DNA of 10,627 bases from Lachnospiraceae bacterium (GTDB lineage Bacteria; Bacillota_A; Clostridia; Lachnospirales; Lachnospiraceae): the NCBI GenBank assembly GCA_017437705.1, contig JAFRYJ010000245.1:1-10627 (forward strand). The letters are read 5' to 3'. Under the pieces are notes generated by a model. It had not been told where the DNA came from. It searched no databases and was given only the letters and a program-made list of their open reading frames with translations. A program made the position numbers and the translations under genes. Positions within the stretch are counted from its first letter, which is position 1, and each line of letters opens with the position of its first letter. Shown here one piece after another: positions 1-6,836 of the stretch.

Positions 1-1175
1 ACGGCCTTGAGATCATCATCGACGGGCTCATATGCTCCGGCGTCCTCAACGATGCCGCCGAAGTACTTGTTCGTCATGGAGATGGTACGCTTGACCAGGT
101 TGCCAAGGGTGTTTACGAGATCGGAATTGATCCTCTCAACTACCAGCTCCCAGGTGATGACGCCGTCGTTCTCGTAGGGCATATCGTGAAGAACGAAGTA
201 TCTTACGGCATCAACGCCGAAGATATCCGCCATGTCATCCGCATATATAACGTTGCCCTTTGTCTTTGACATCTTCTCGCCGCCCTGAAGGAGCCAGGGA
301 TGTCCGAATACCTCGACGGGAAGGGGAACGTCCAGGGCCATCAGGAAGATAGGCCAGTAAATGGTATGGAAACGTACGATGTCCTTGCCGATAAGGTGAA
401 GCTTTGCGGGCCAGTACTTATAGTAAAGGTCGTTGCTGCCGTCGGGATCGTAGCCTATGCCGGTGATGTAGTTTGACAGGGCGTCGAGCCATACGTATAC
501 AACGTGGTCCGGATCGAAATCAACGGGTATGCCCCACTTGAAGGACGTCCTGGAAACGCACAGATCCTGAAGGCCGGGAAGAAGGAAGTTGTTCATCATC
601 TCGTTCTTCCTGGATTCGGGCTGTATGAATTCCGGATGCGTATTGATGTGCTCGATGAGCCTGTCGGCGTATTTTGACATCTTGAAGAAATACGCGGCCT
701 CGTCCTCGTAATGCACGGGGTTTCCGCAGATCGGGCACTTGCCCTCTTCAACGATCTGGCTCTTAGTATAGAAAGCCTCGCACTCCGTACAGTAGAGTCC
801 GGAATATGACCCGAGATAGATGTCGCCCTGCTCGTAAAGCTTTCTGAAGATCTTCTGAACGCATCTCTCATGATCCTCGTCCGTCGTACGGATGAAACGG
901 TCGTAGGATGTGTTCATGCGGTCCCAGATCCTCTTGATGTCGGCGGCCTTCTCGTCTACAAAATCCTTAACGGCCATACCCACTCTGCCGGCCCTTGCTT
1001 CGATCTTCTGGCCGTGCTCGTCGGAACCTGTCTGGAAGTAAACATCGTATCCGTCCGCTCTTTTGTACCTTGCGATGGAATCGGCCATGATGATCTCATA
1101 CGTGTTTCCAATATGAGGCTTGCCTGATGTGTACGCAATGGCTGTGGTGATGTAATAAGGTCCTTTGTTCGTCAT
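1..1175 (-). CDS. metG: Methionyl-tRNA synthetase, C-terminal part cut off by the window edge
   Basis: This enzyme charges tRNA-Met with methionine using ATP in the cytoplasm. The first 391 codons are present and translate without interruption. The N-terminus (MTNKGPYYITTAIAYTSG) leads into the class I HIGH-type motif, seen as HIGN at residues 21-24. A four-cysteine zinc knuckle follows, with Cys129, Cys132, Cys147 and Cys150 in CTEC and CPIC. The KMSKS loop is at residues 301-305 and reads KMSKT, with both lysines kept. The anticodon-binding helical domain begins after about residue 345, and the rest lies beyond the edge; relatives are commonly about 650 residues. The start ATG overlaps the queH stop as ATGA and has AGGAG about 6 bases upstream, so translation is probably coupled. 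There is no room between the genes for a T-box or SAM riboswitch, so control presumably comes from the operon promoter near 3570. Identification is firm. Confidence 0.97.
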   Translation of the reverse strand, partial: MTNKGPYYITTAIAYTSGKPHIGNTYEIIMADSIARYKRADGYDVYFQTGSDEHGQKIEARAGRVGMAVKDFVDEKAADIKRIWDRMNTSYDRFIRTTDEDHERCVQKIFRKLYEQGDIYLGSYSGLYCTECEAFYTKSQIVEEGKCPICGNPVHYEDEAAYFFKMSKYADRLIEHINTHPEFIQPESRKNEMMNNFLLPGLQDLCVSRTSFKWGIPVDFDPDHVVYVWLDALSNYITGIGYDPDGSNDLYYKYWPAKLHLIGKDIVRFHTIYWPIFLMALDVPLPVEVFGHPWLLQGGEKMSKTKGNVIYADDMADIFGVDAVRYFVLHDMPYENDGVITWELVVERINSDLVNTLGNLVKRTISMTNKYFGGIVEDAGAYEPVDDDLKA

Positions 1176-1792
1176 ATTCTCTCCTCTTTCTGCGAAAAAA
1201 TGCATCCGCAATAATTCTGCCTGTATAAGTTATATTCCCTGGACAATTCCAGGGACCGTTTATAACCGTCTTTTTTCTTGAAGTCGCTGGCCAGGTACTT
1301 AACGCCGTACTGTTCCTCCAGCTCTCTGCCGATCCCGTTCAGCGCATCCGCGTCCTTTAACGGGCTCAGCGTAAGGGTGGTGGCAAAGAGATCGTAACCG
1401 TTCTCCTTCGCATAGGATGCTGCCTCTTCCATGCGGAGCCTGTAGCATCTTATGCACCTTTCCCCTCTTTCGGGGCAGTCCTCCAGGCCCTTCGCCATTT
1501 CGAAAAACCGCTCCGGATCGTACCTTGTCTGAGCCATGTCGACCGGGAACCGGAAGCTCTTCTCCCTGATGAACCGCTTCTCCTCCTCGATGCGTTTCAG
1601 GTACTCCGCCTCAGGAAAGATGTTGGGATCGTAGAAAAGCACCGTTATCCTGAAGTATTCTGAAAGGTACTCCAGCACGTAGCTCGAACAGGGGGCGCAG
1701 CATGCGTGGAGCAAAAGCCTCTTCTCCCCCGGCGTGATGCCGCCGAGATAACTGTCCATTTCCTTCTGGTAATTCTCTTTATCAGTCTTCAT
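1172..1792 (-). CDS. queH: Epoxyqueuosine reductase QueH
   Basis: QueH performs the last step of queuosine synthesis, reducing epoxyqueuosine to queuosine at the wobble position of tRNAs for Asp, Asn, His and Tyr. It is the non-homologous replacement for cobalamin-dependent QueG. The 206-residue product has the family pattern: HACCAPC near the N-terminus (Cys31, Cys32, Cys35), then Cys106, and CIRCYRLRME with Cys113 and Cys116, then Cys195 and Cys197 in NYCGC near the end. Such cysteines hold iron-sulfur and iron centres in characterised members. I use the ATG at 1792; an in-frame TTG at 1795 is directly before it and is less likely. The ATG lies inside the end of the glycosidase gene (11-base overlap) with only a weak ribosome binding site, which suggests coupling. 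The stop overlaps the metG start by 4 bases. No queuosine precursor synthesis gene is in the window, so the cell may make or salvage precursors elsewhere. Confidence 0.93.
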   Translation of the reverse strand: MKTDKENYQKEMDSYLGGITPGEKRLLLHACCAPCSSYVLEYLSEYFRITVLFYDPNIFPEAEYLKRIEEEKRFIREKSFRFPVDMAQTRYDPERFFEMAKGLEDCPERGERCIRCYRLRMEEAASYAKENGYDLFATTLTLSPLKDADALNGIGRELEEQYGVKYLASDFKKKDGYKRSLELSREYNLYRQNYCGCIFSQKEERI

Positions 1793-3503
1793 CAACGATA
1801 CCGGTATATGTCATGATGGTCTCCCAGATCTCCGTACCGCTTTCCATTCCCAGCTTCCAGCAGGAAACGCCGGCCAGATCGTACTCCTTTATCAGCTTCA
1901 TAAAGCTGTCAACGGAGGTGTTGTCCGAAAGCCATATCTGGTACGTGTTGCCGTCGATCTCCGAATCGTATGTGCCGTAATTGATGCCCAGGCTCTCCTG
2001 ATATCTGACTTCGGCGCCGTGGCTGTCGAGGAAGCCCCTTGCCGTGACCATATCATAATTGCCCGCCAGGGTGAATTCCCCGCTGGCGCTGGTGGCCCAA
2101 ACCGGCGTATAGAACGGGATACCGTTGATGATCTGCTCCTTAGGCACCTCTTCCAGTGTGTCCTGTATGCCCTGTTCCACGAAAGGCACATCAGCCGTAG
2201 GGCCGGGCTGGGGCGATCCGGTCGTATGCTCGTCGTATGCCATGATCACTATGTAATCCGCATAGTTTTTGAGCTCTGTCCTGTTGTAATACTTCGTATA
2301 GGTAGGCACGTATATATCCACCGAAAGCACCAGCGAATGCTTCTCGCATTCCACCGAAAGCTCCCTTACGAACTGGAGGAAGTTTCCGATCTGGGCCTCG
2401 GGAAGTCCCTCGAAGTCCAGATTGATGCCGTCCGCGCCGACGCTTACAACATCATCTATAAGGGCGGTGATGATCTTCTGCCTTCTCTCGCTGTCGGCCA
2501 GCACCTCGCAGCTCCTGCCTCCGTCGAAAACGCCGTCGAATTCGTTGGAGAACAGGGCCCATACCTCCATGCCCGCGTTATGAGCGATCCTTACATATTC
2601 CGCCGTGGATATGCTCCTGATCTCGCCCTTGTCGCCGTCGAAAGAATACCAGGTGGGCGATATAACGTTCACGCCCTTTACATAGGCGATATCCGTGCTG
2701 ATGTTGTAGGACGCGTACTCCGACATCACCTGGTGCCATGCCATACAGATCTTATGATCCCTTAAAATGTGGCTGAAGGTCTCGTCCGGCGCCGCCGGCT
2801 CCTCAAGCTCCCTTACGTATCTCTGGCTTATATCGTCGTTATGGACATAGCCGTCGAAGCCGTCCTTCGTGATGACCCTGGTCCAGTCGTCTATGGTGTC
2901 GAGAGCCGTAAGCTCCGTGTCCTTCGTCACCGTGGTGAATACGGGGCTCTTGATGCCGCCCTGATACCTGACGGCCGTCTCCTCCGCCGTTACCACAACG
3001 GCTTCCTCGCTGCCCCACTTCGTCCTGATGACCATCCTGTTGGGCTCCGTATATGTATCCAGGTCGCACTTCGTATAGATCTTCAGATAAGCGGAATCGA
3101 TATAATAGCCGCTGCCTATGATCTTTAAAACAGGCCTGTCCGTACCGGTCTGGACGCCGTCCACCGTATAATACGCCTTGTCGGCCTCGAAGATCCTGCT
3201 CTCCGAGGAATTAGTATAGATAAGCGTACCTGCGCCCTCGTCAAAATAGAACCGGCTGTTTATATACTTTGATGCCACGGCCCTCGGTATATATACCGAG
3301 CCGTCGGCCTCCACCGCCACATCGCCCAGGATGGTGCCGTTTATCATGATGGTGTATTCACCATCCTTAAGGCCCATGATCTCGTTGTAATCGGCGGGGT
3401 CGTTGGTGGGAGTGTACCTTTCCTTGTAAAGCGTGCGCACAAAACCTATTGCAAGGATTATGATCGCAGCCGCTCCCACAAGGACCGGAATGAGTCTTCT
3501 CAT
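1782..3503 (-). CDS. Membrane-anchored GH18-family glycosidase with copper-amine-oxidase-like and SH3 domains
   Basis: This is a predicted extracytoplasmic glycan hydrolase of 573 residues. Residues 4-22 form one hydrophobic segment after Arg-Arg, a signal anchor with no lipobox or clear cleavage site. Residues about 55-165 resemble the copper amine oxidase N-terminal-like repeat common in Clostridia envelope proteins. Residues about 172-230 look like a bacterial SH3 domain (DDWTRVITKDGFDGYVH). Residues about 250-570 form a GH18-type barrel. Its active-site strand is DGINLDFE at 358-365, with Glu365 as the expected proton donor; Asn361 replaces the first Asp of the usual DxxDxDxE pattern, as in YaaH/YdhD-type spore enzymes. 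MAYDEH at 421-426 is another barrel motif. The likely substrate is peptidoglycan or spore cortex N-acetylglucosamine linkages, but that is inferred from the family. AGGAG lies 9 bases before the ATG. It is the first gene of the queH-metG operon. Confidence 0.88.
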   Translation of the reverse strand: MRRLIPVLVGAAAIIILAIGFVRTLYKERYTPTNDPADYNEIMGLKDGEYTIMINGTILGDVAVEADGSVYIPRAVASKYINSRFYFDEGAGTLIYTNSSESRIFEADKAYYTVDGVQTGTDRPVLKIIGSGYYIDSAYLKIYTKCDLDTYTEPNRMVIRTKWGSEEAVVVTAEETAVRYQGGIKSPVFTTVTKDTELTALDTIDDWTRVITKDGFDGYVHNDDISQRYVRELEEPAAPDETFSHILRDHKICMAWHQVMSEYASYNISTDIAYVKGVNVISPTWYSFDGDKGEIRSISTAEYVRIAHNAGMEVWALFSNEFDGVFDGGRSCEVLADSERRQKIITALIDDVVSVGADGINLDFEGLPEAQIGNFLQFVRELSVECEKHSLVLSVDIYVPTYTKYYNRTELKNYADYIVIMAYDEHTTGSPQPGPTADVPFVEQGIQDTLEEVPKEQIINGIPFYTPVWATSASGEFTLAGNYDMVTARGFLDSHGAEVRYQESLGINYGTYDSEIDGNTYQIWLSDNTSVDSFMKLIKEYDLAGVSCWKLGMESGTEIWETIMTYTGIVDED

Positions 3504-3564
3504 CGAATCGTTCTCCTGCTGTGTTTTATATTAAATATGATATCTTAAATACCAGTAATCAGAT

Positions 3565-3593
3565 ATTATACTATAAGCCGCAGTAATGTGCAA
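3565..3593 (-). promoter_or_regulatory. Promoter of the GH18-queH-metG operon
   Basis: Read on the minus strand, TATAAT (3570 down to 3565) is a perfect -10 box. TTGCAC (3593 down to 3588) is a 3-of-6 match to the -35 box, with a 17-base spacer. Transcription would begin near 3558, giving a leader of about 55 bases before the ATG at 3503. The leader is AT-rich and shows no clear structured element. Confidence 0.6.
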
Positions 3594-3685
3594 ATAATGC
3601 GGGTGTTTTACATGTATTTTCAGACGTTCTTCCCCTGCTTTTATGTACCGTTCGGACAGGCTGCCGTCATGATGCTAATGCCCGC

Positions 3686-3715
3686 TTTACCTTTGCATGT
3701 GTTTTATAGTATAAT
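3686..3715 (+). promoter_or_regulatory. Promoter of mecA
   Basis: TATAAT at 3710-3715 is a perfect -10 box. TTTACC at 3686-3691 matches the -35 consensus at 4 of 6 positions with an 18-base spacer. The predicted start near 3722 gives a leader of roughly 130 bases before the mecA ATG, long enough to hold control elements. Confidence 0.6.
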
Positions 3716-3721
3716 ATAAAT

Positions 3722-3850
3722 GGAGAAATTTTTGATCTTTCGCCGTCAGGGGTCACGGACAGTGCTGAAAAGCCTTCCGCAAATGGTCCGGAACCGGCGG
3801 AATTTCGGGTTTTACCACATCATACGTGTTGCGGAAAGGGGTGAGTTTTT
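3722..3850 (+). promoter_or_regulatory. Structured mecA leader with a helix that can cover the ribosome binding site
   Basis: TTCCGCAA at 3775-3782 is exactly complementary to TTGCGGAA at 3829-3836. The helix can extend by CC (3773-3774) with GG (3838-3839) around one bulged A, which would bury the GGAAAGGGG ribosome binding site (3833-3841) just before the ATG at 3851. The same TTCCGC (3775-3780) can instead pair with GCGGAA at 3797-3802, a shorter-range hairpin that would leave the binding site free. The two folds exclude each other. The complementarity is seen directly; regulation by it is inferred. No known riboswitch class is recognised. Confidence 0.4.
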
Positions 3851-4543
3851 ATGAAGCTGGAAAGATTAAGTGAGAATCAGATCCGCTGCACACTTTCCGG
3901 TGCGGACTTGAGCGACAGGGACATCACGCTGAACGAGCTTGCATCGGGAAATCAGAAGACACATGAGTTTATAAGGGAGATCATGGAGCAGGCGTCGGAT
4001 GAATTCGGATTCGATGCTGCCGGCAAGCCCCTTATCATCGAAACAAAGCGCGTAGGCGCGGAGAAAATAATTTTTACGTTAACGAAGATCGACCGTCCGG
4101 AGGATTTCCTGAAGCTCATACTCTCCCAGGCCCTAAAAGAGATCTCCATGACCGTGTCGGGAGGCGACGGCATCCGCGAAATGCCCGAGTCCGGCGAAGG
4201 CCCCGAGGAACCCCCTGCCACATTCGGATTCTATCAGGATCCCGCCGCCGTTGCGGACATCTTCTCCTTTGACAGACTTTCCGTCATCTCCGATCTGGCA
4301 AATTCCGTACAGATCGGCAGCTGTGACAGAAGCTTCCTTTACAAGGACGATCTTTCGGATACATATTATCTTGTCCTGGAAAAAGACAGGCCCGGAGACG
4401 AGGCATTCAGGCGCCTCTGCCTTACGGCCGGCGAATTCGGTATCCCCATCTACATGGGACCCGAGTCCCACGCCTTTTTCGAGGAACATCTGGAATGCCT
4501 TGCAAAGGGCGACGCCCTGGAGGTAATGAAGCGGTTTGCATAA
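3851..4543 (+). CDS. mecA: Adaptor protein MecA (ClpC adaptor, competence regulator family)
   Basis: MecA family proteins bind substrates such as ComK with their N-terminal domain and deliver them to the ClpC ATPase with their C-terminal domain; they also help ClpC assemble. The 230-residue product begins MKLERLSENQIRCTLSGADL, which matches the family N-terminus very closely, and continues with ASDEFGFDAAGKPLIIE. Residues about 1-85 form the substrate-binding part. Residues about 105-125 are an acidic, proline-rich linker (PESGEGPEEPPA). Residues about 125-230 form the ClpC-binding part, ending in a segment rich in aromatic and charged residues. Length is slightly above the 218 of Bacillus subtilis MecA. 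The ATG follows AAGGGG by 8 to 9 bases. It stands alone, divergent from the glycosidase operon and convergent with ackA. Whether this organism uses it for competence is unknown; general proteolysis control is as likely. Confidence 0.93.
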   Translation: MKLERLSENQIRCTLSGADLSDRDITLNELASGNQKTHEFIREIMEQASDEFGFDAAGKPLIIETKRVGAEKIIFTLTKIDRPEDFLKLILSQALKEISMTVSGGDGIREMPESGEGPEEPPATFGFYQDPAAVADIFSFDRLSVISDLANSVQIGSCDRSFLYKDDLSDTYYLVLEKDRPGDEAFRRLCLTAGEFGIPIYMGPESHAFFEEHLECLAKGDALEVMKRFA

Positions 4544-4570
4544 GACAAACCCGTATATCTGTTTTTCTCT

Positions 4571-4717
4571 CGGACCCTTCGGGCAAGCAAGCAAAATAAC
4601 AGCACTCCGTACTCTCGGGCCTTACGGCACGTTCGTACGGAGTGTATTATTTTGCTTAAATGGGATCCGCAACCGCCACTAAATAGATCCCTCGCACGAG
4701 CATGACCGAAGGGTCCG
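4571..4717. repeat. 12-bp inverted repeat spanning the mecA-ackA gap
   Basis: CGGACCCTTCGG at 4571-4582 is the exact reverse complement of CCGAAGGGTCCG at 4706-4717. The left arm lies just before the first terminator hairpin and can form its own small C(UUCG)G hairpin. The right arm is the loop of the second hairpin. In a rightward transcript the two arms could pair, so the second hairpin could form a long-range or kissing contact. Confidence 0.6.
4589..4657. terminator. Bidirectional Rho-independent terminator between mecA and ackA
   Basis: CACTCCGTAC at 4603-4612 pairs perfectly with GTACGGAGTG at 4635-4644. This stem is flanked by AAGCAAAATAA (4589-4599), which pairs perfectly with TTATTTTGCTT (4647-4657). 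The outer arms give a T-rich tail on either strand, so the element can stop mecA transcripts going right and ackA transcripts going left. The loop of 22 bases is unusually large for a terminator. Confidence 0.85.
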
Positions 4718-4745
4718 CGGGTGCGGGGGATCTTATTTTGCTTAT
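4685..4745 (+). terminator. Second rightward terminator hairpin after mecA
   Basis: Bases 4685-4697 pair with 4721-4733 through 13 pairs, one of them a G-U wobble, around a 23-base loop. A T-rich tract from 4733 on follows the stem. On the opposite strand the wobble becomes an A-C mismatch and the tail is poor, so it acts best for rightward transcription. It reuses the tail TTATTTTGCTTA (4733-4744) that is also found at 4647-4658. Confidence 0.7.
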
Positions 4746-4750
4746 TTTAC

Positions 4751-5950
4751 TTATTTTTTGTTTTTAACGAGTGCGACCGTCTCCCTGGCGATCATAAGCT
4801 CTTCGTTCGTAGGGATAACGAATACCTTAACTACGGAATCCTCTGTGGTGATCATCCTTGCATCGCCGCGCTTCTTGTTTGCCCTGGCGTCGAGCTTGAC
4901 GCCCAGGTATCCGAGATATTCGCAGACGAGTTTTCTTACAGTGGCTGAATTCTCGCCGATGCCGGCTGTGAATACGATATCATCAACGCCGTTCATTGCG
5001 GCAACATAAGAACCGATCGTCTTGGCTACTCTGTAGCAGAATGCTTCCATACCTCTCTTGCAGGCCTCGTTGCCTTCATTCATTCCTGCCTCGATATCAC
5101 GGAAGTCCGTAAAACCGGTCATTCCCTTCATACCGGATTCCCTGTTCAGGATCCTTACCATCTCGTGCATATCGATGCCCGTCTTATCCATTACATATCC
5201 GAGAGCCGATGCATCTACAGAACCGCTTCTGGTGCCCATGATAAGGCCGTCAAGGGGGGTGAAGCCCATTGATGTGTCTACGCACTTGCCGTTTTGTACG
5301 GCAGATACGGATGCGCCGTTTCCGAGATGGCAGACGATGGTCTTAGTCCTTGAATAGGGCTTGCCCAGCATCTTTGCGGCCTTCTGTGAAACATAGCTGT
5401 GGGAAATACCGTGGAATCCGTATTTTCTTACCTTGTAATCTGTATAATATTCGTAGGGAAGACCAAAGAGATAAGCCTTCTCGGGGATCGTGGAATGGAA
5501 AGCGGTATCGAAGCATGCCACTTCGGGAACTCCCTTGATAAGGGACTGGCATACCCTCATGCCTATAACATGTGCGGGATTGTGAAGAGGCGCCATGTCT
5601 TTGATATCTTCGATCTTATCGACAATTTTCTTCGTAAGAAGAACGGGCTGTATAAGGGTCTCGCCGCCGTGCACTACTCTGTGGCCTACCGCGTCGATGT
5701 CCTTAAGTGAGCCGATAACACCGTGCTCCTTGTCCGTAAGCTCATCGATGACAGTCCTCAGAGCCACTTCATGGTCAGGAAGAGGCTTGTCGATAACGAT
5801 CTTTTCCCCGTTTGTCGGTTCATAGACAACGCGCCCCATTTCACTGCCGATCCTCTCGGCAAGTCCCTTGGCTAAAACTTCCTCGTTCTTCATATTAATG
5901 ATCTGGTACTTAAGCGAAGAACTTCCGCAATTCATGATCAATACGTTCAC
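4751..5950 (-). CDS. ackA: Acetate kinase
   Basis: Acetate kinase converts acetyl phosphate and ADP to acetate and ATP, the energy-yielding last step of acetate fermentation, and can run in reverse. The 399-residue length is typical. The phosphate-binding signature is at the start (MNVLIMNCGSSSLKYQ, Asn7, Ser10-12, Lys14). Catalytic residues known from the Methanosarcina enzyme are present: Arg91 in GHRVVHGGE, Asp148 in FDTAFHS, His180 in YGFHGISH, Arg242 in GTRSGSVD and Glu384 in NEELMIARE. The start codon is GTG, supported by a strong ribosome binding site and the family N-terminus. In most Firmicutes ackA follows pta; here it follows a sortase gene after a 76-base gap in which I find an AT-rich stretch but no convincing -35/-10 pair. 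It could be cotranscribed with the sortase or have a weak promoter. Transcription probably ends at the bidirectional hairpin at 4589-4657. Confidence 0.97.
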   Translation of the reverse strand: MNVLIMNCGSSSLKYQIINMKNEEVLAKGLAERIGSEMGRVVYEPTNGEKIVIDKPLPDHEVALRTVIDELTDKEHGVIGSLKDIDAVGHRVVHGGETLIQPVLLTKKIVDKIEDIKDMAPLHNPAHVIGMRVCQSLIKGVPEVACFDTAFHSTIPEKAYLFGLPYEYYTDYKVRKYGFHGISHSYVSQKAAKMLGKPYSRTKTIVCHLGNGASVSAVQNGKCVDTSMGFTPLDGLIMGTRSGSVDASALGYVMDKTGIDMHEMVRILNRESGMKGMTGFTDFRDIEAGMNEGNEACKRGMEAFCYRVAKTIGSYVAAMNGVDDIVFTAGIGENSATVRKLVCEYLGYLGVKLDARANKKRGDARMITTEDSVVKVFVIPTNEELMIARETVALVKNKK

Positions 5951-5956
5951 TGTGAT

Positions 5957-5964
5957 CTCCCTCC
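5957..5964 (-). promoter_or_regulatory. Strong ribosome binding site fixing the GTG start of ackA
   Basis: Read on the minus strand, GGAGGGAG lies 6 bases before the GTG at 5950. Its strength and spacing support GTG over the downstream in-frame ATG at codon 6, which would remove part of the phosphate-binding strand. Confidence 0.8.
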
Positions 5965-6026
5965 GTTGATAATTGACATATTATTTATTTGATGGGAATG
6001 CCGTCGCTGCCGGTCCCCATTATGCA

Positions 6027-6818
6027 CTAGTTGATCTTTTTCGCTATGATGGCGCATCTGCCATCCTCCTGCGTATACTGGCATGTTGACAGGGTGAGCA
6101 GCCTGTCGCCGTACACTACCTCTACGCCTGTGTCATACAGCTTGTATCTGTTGACATTCTGCATATATGTATTGAATTCCTCTTCACTTGCGAAGTCCGG
6201 ATATTCGCTGTACTGGAAGCCCTTGCCGTCCACGCCGTCCTCGCCCCAGGCGTCGGTCATGATGACCGCGACCACCTGATACCGCCCCTCCTCCCAGAGG
6301 GTATCGAAATTGATGATGGGATGCTCGTCGCAGAAGGACTTGTCGCTGTAATCCGTAAGTGCCGAGAACATGGTCCTGTTCTTCATGTTGTGGCCGTAGA
6401 TTATAAGATTCCTTGTTATGCCGCCCTTCTCCGGGTTCGCATTGCACTTCGCGTCCAGGAAGGGAACGCCCGCATATTCGTATTCCTTATTGAAATTCGC
6501 GTGCAGGTAAAACTCGGGATCATCCGGCGTATGCATTACCGGATAGCTTACATTCGTTCCCTCGATGGATACCCAGCCGATAAAATCGTGATTCTGGTCG
6601 TAAAGCTTTGAATACTTCGCCTCCGGTGTGGGGGCGTCGGATTCTATCATCTCCCTCTCCTCAGCATGTCTGTCCTCGGCCATGATGCCGGTCCAGTAAT
6701 ACCGCAGAAGAAAGAACGCGCTCACGAGAAATACCGCTGCCGCGATAATGATGATGATCGTCTCGATCACGGTAACGGCTTTCGAACGCTTATTTTTACT
6801 GTCCTTGTTTTTATCCAT
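6027..6818 (-). CDS. srtB: Class B sortase
   Basis: Sortases are membrane-bound transpeptidases that cut a sorting signal in a surface protein and link it to the cell wall or to pilin-like partners. This 263-residue product has a lysine-rich cytoplasmic start, a hydrophobic anchor at residues about 15-40, and an extracytoplasmic catalytic domain. The triad is visible: His143 in YGHNM, Cys246 in TLSTCQY, and Arg254 in DGRCAIIAKKI. The size, the helical insert between His and Cys and the DGRCAI context fit class B. GGAGG lies immediately before the ATG with short spacing. It is 18 bases after the PrsA-like lipoprotein gene and likely in the same transcript. No protein with a recognisable C-terminal sorting signal lies in the window, so its substrate is unknown. 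Class B enzymes handle haem-uptake proteins, pilus parts or other surface proteins, and the sequence does not decide between these. Confidence 0.9.
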   Translation of the reverse strand: MDKNKDSKNKRSKAVTVIETIIIIIAAAVFLVSAFFLLRYYWTGIMAEDRHAEEREMIESDAPTPEAKYSKLYDQNHDFIGWVSIEGTNVSYPVMHTPDDPEFYLHANFNKEYEYAGVPFLDAKCNANPEKGGITRNLIIYGHNMKNRTMFSALTDYSDKSFCDEHPIINFDTLWEEGRYQVVAVIMTDAWGEDGVDGKGFQYSEYPDFASEEEFNTYMQNVNRYKLYDTGVEVVYGDRLLTLSTCQYTQEDGRCAIIAKKIN

Positions 6819-6836
6819 ATTCCTCCGGGAAGACCG

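Larger units (their letters stand above)
3563..3717. repeat. 14-bp inverted repeat carrying both divergent -10 boxes
   Basis: The 14 bases at 3563-3576 (ATATTATACTATAA) are the exact reverse complement of 3704-3717 (TTATAGTATAATAT). Each arm contains the -10 box of one of the two divergent promoters. The arms are about 127 bases apart. Convergence on a strong AT-rich promoter core is a sufficient explanation. The bases between the arms contain no gene I can support. Confidence 0.6.

Noticed and set aside
1172..1250. T-box or SAM riboswitch upstream of metG
   Set aside because: metG overlaps the queH stop, and the bases upstream encode conserved QueH residues including NYCGC, so there is no space for a leader.
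2019..2765. Open frame of 248 codons on the plus strand opposite the GH18 gene
   Set aside because: It is antisense to conserved GH18 domain sequence and its translation has no recognisable motif or start signal.
3577..3700. Small gene or RNA between the divergent promoters
   Set aside because: I see no open frame with a ribosome binding site and no stable hairpin with a tail in this stretch.
4133..4594. Open frame on the minus strand opposite mecA
   Set aside because: mecA is clearly the real gene; this frame begins inside the terminator region without a ribosome binding site.
5951..6026. Separate promoter or sortase terminator in the gap before ackA
   Set aside because: A TAATAT-like box exists, but no -35 box stands at a proper distance. 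The GC-rich part near 6000-6020 forms only weak pairs without a T-tract.
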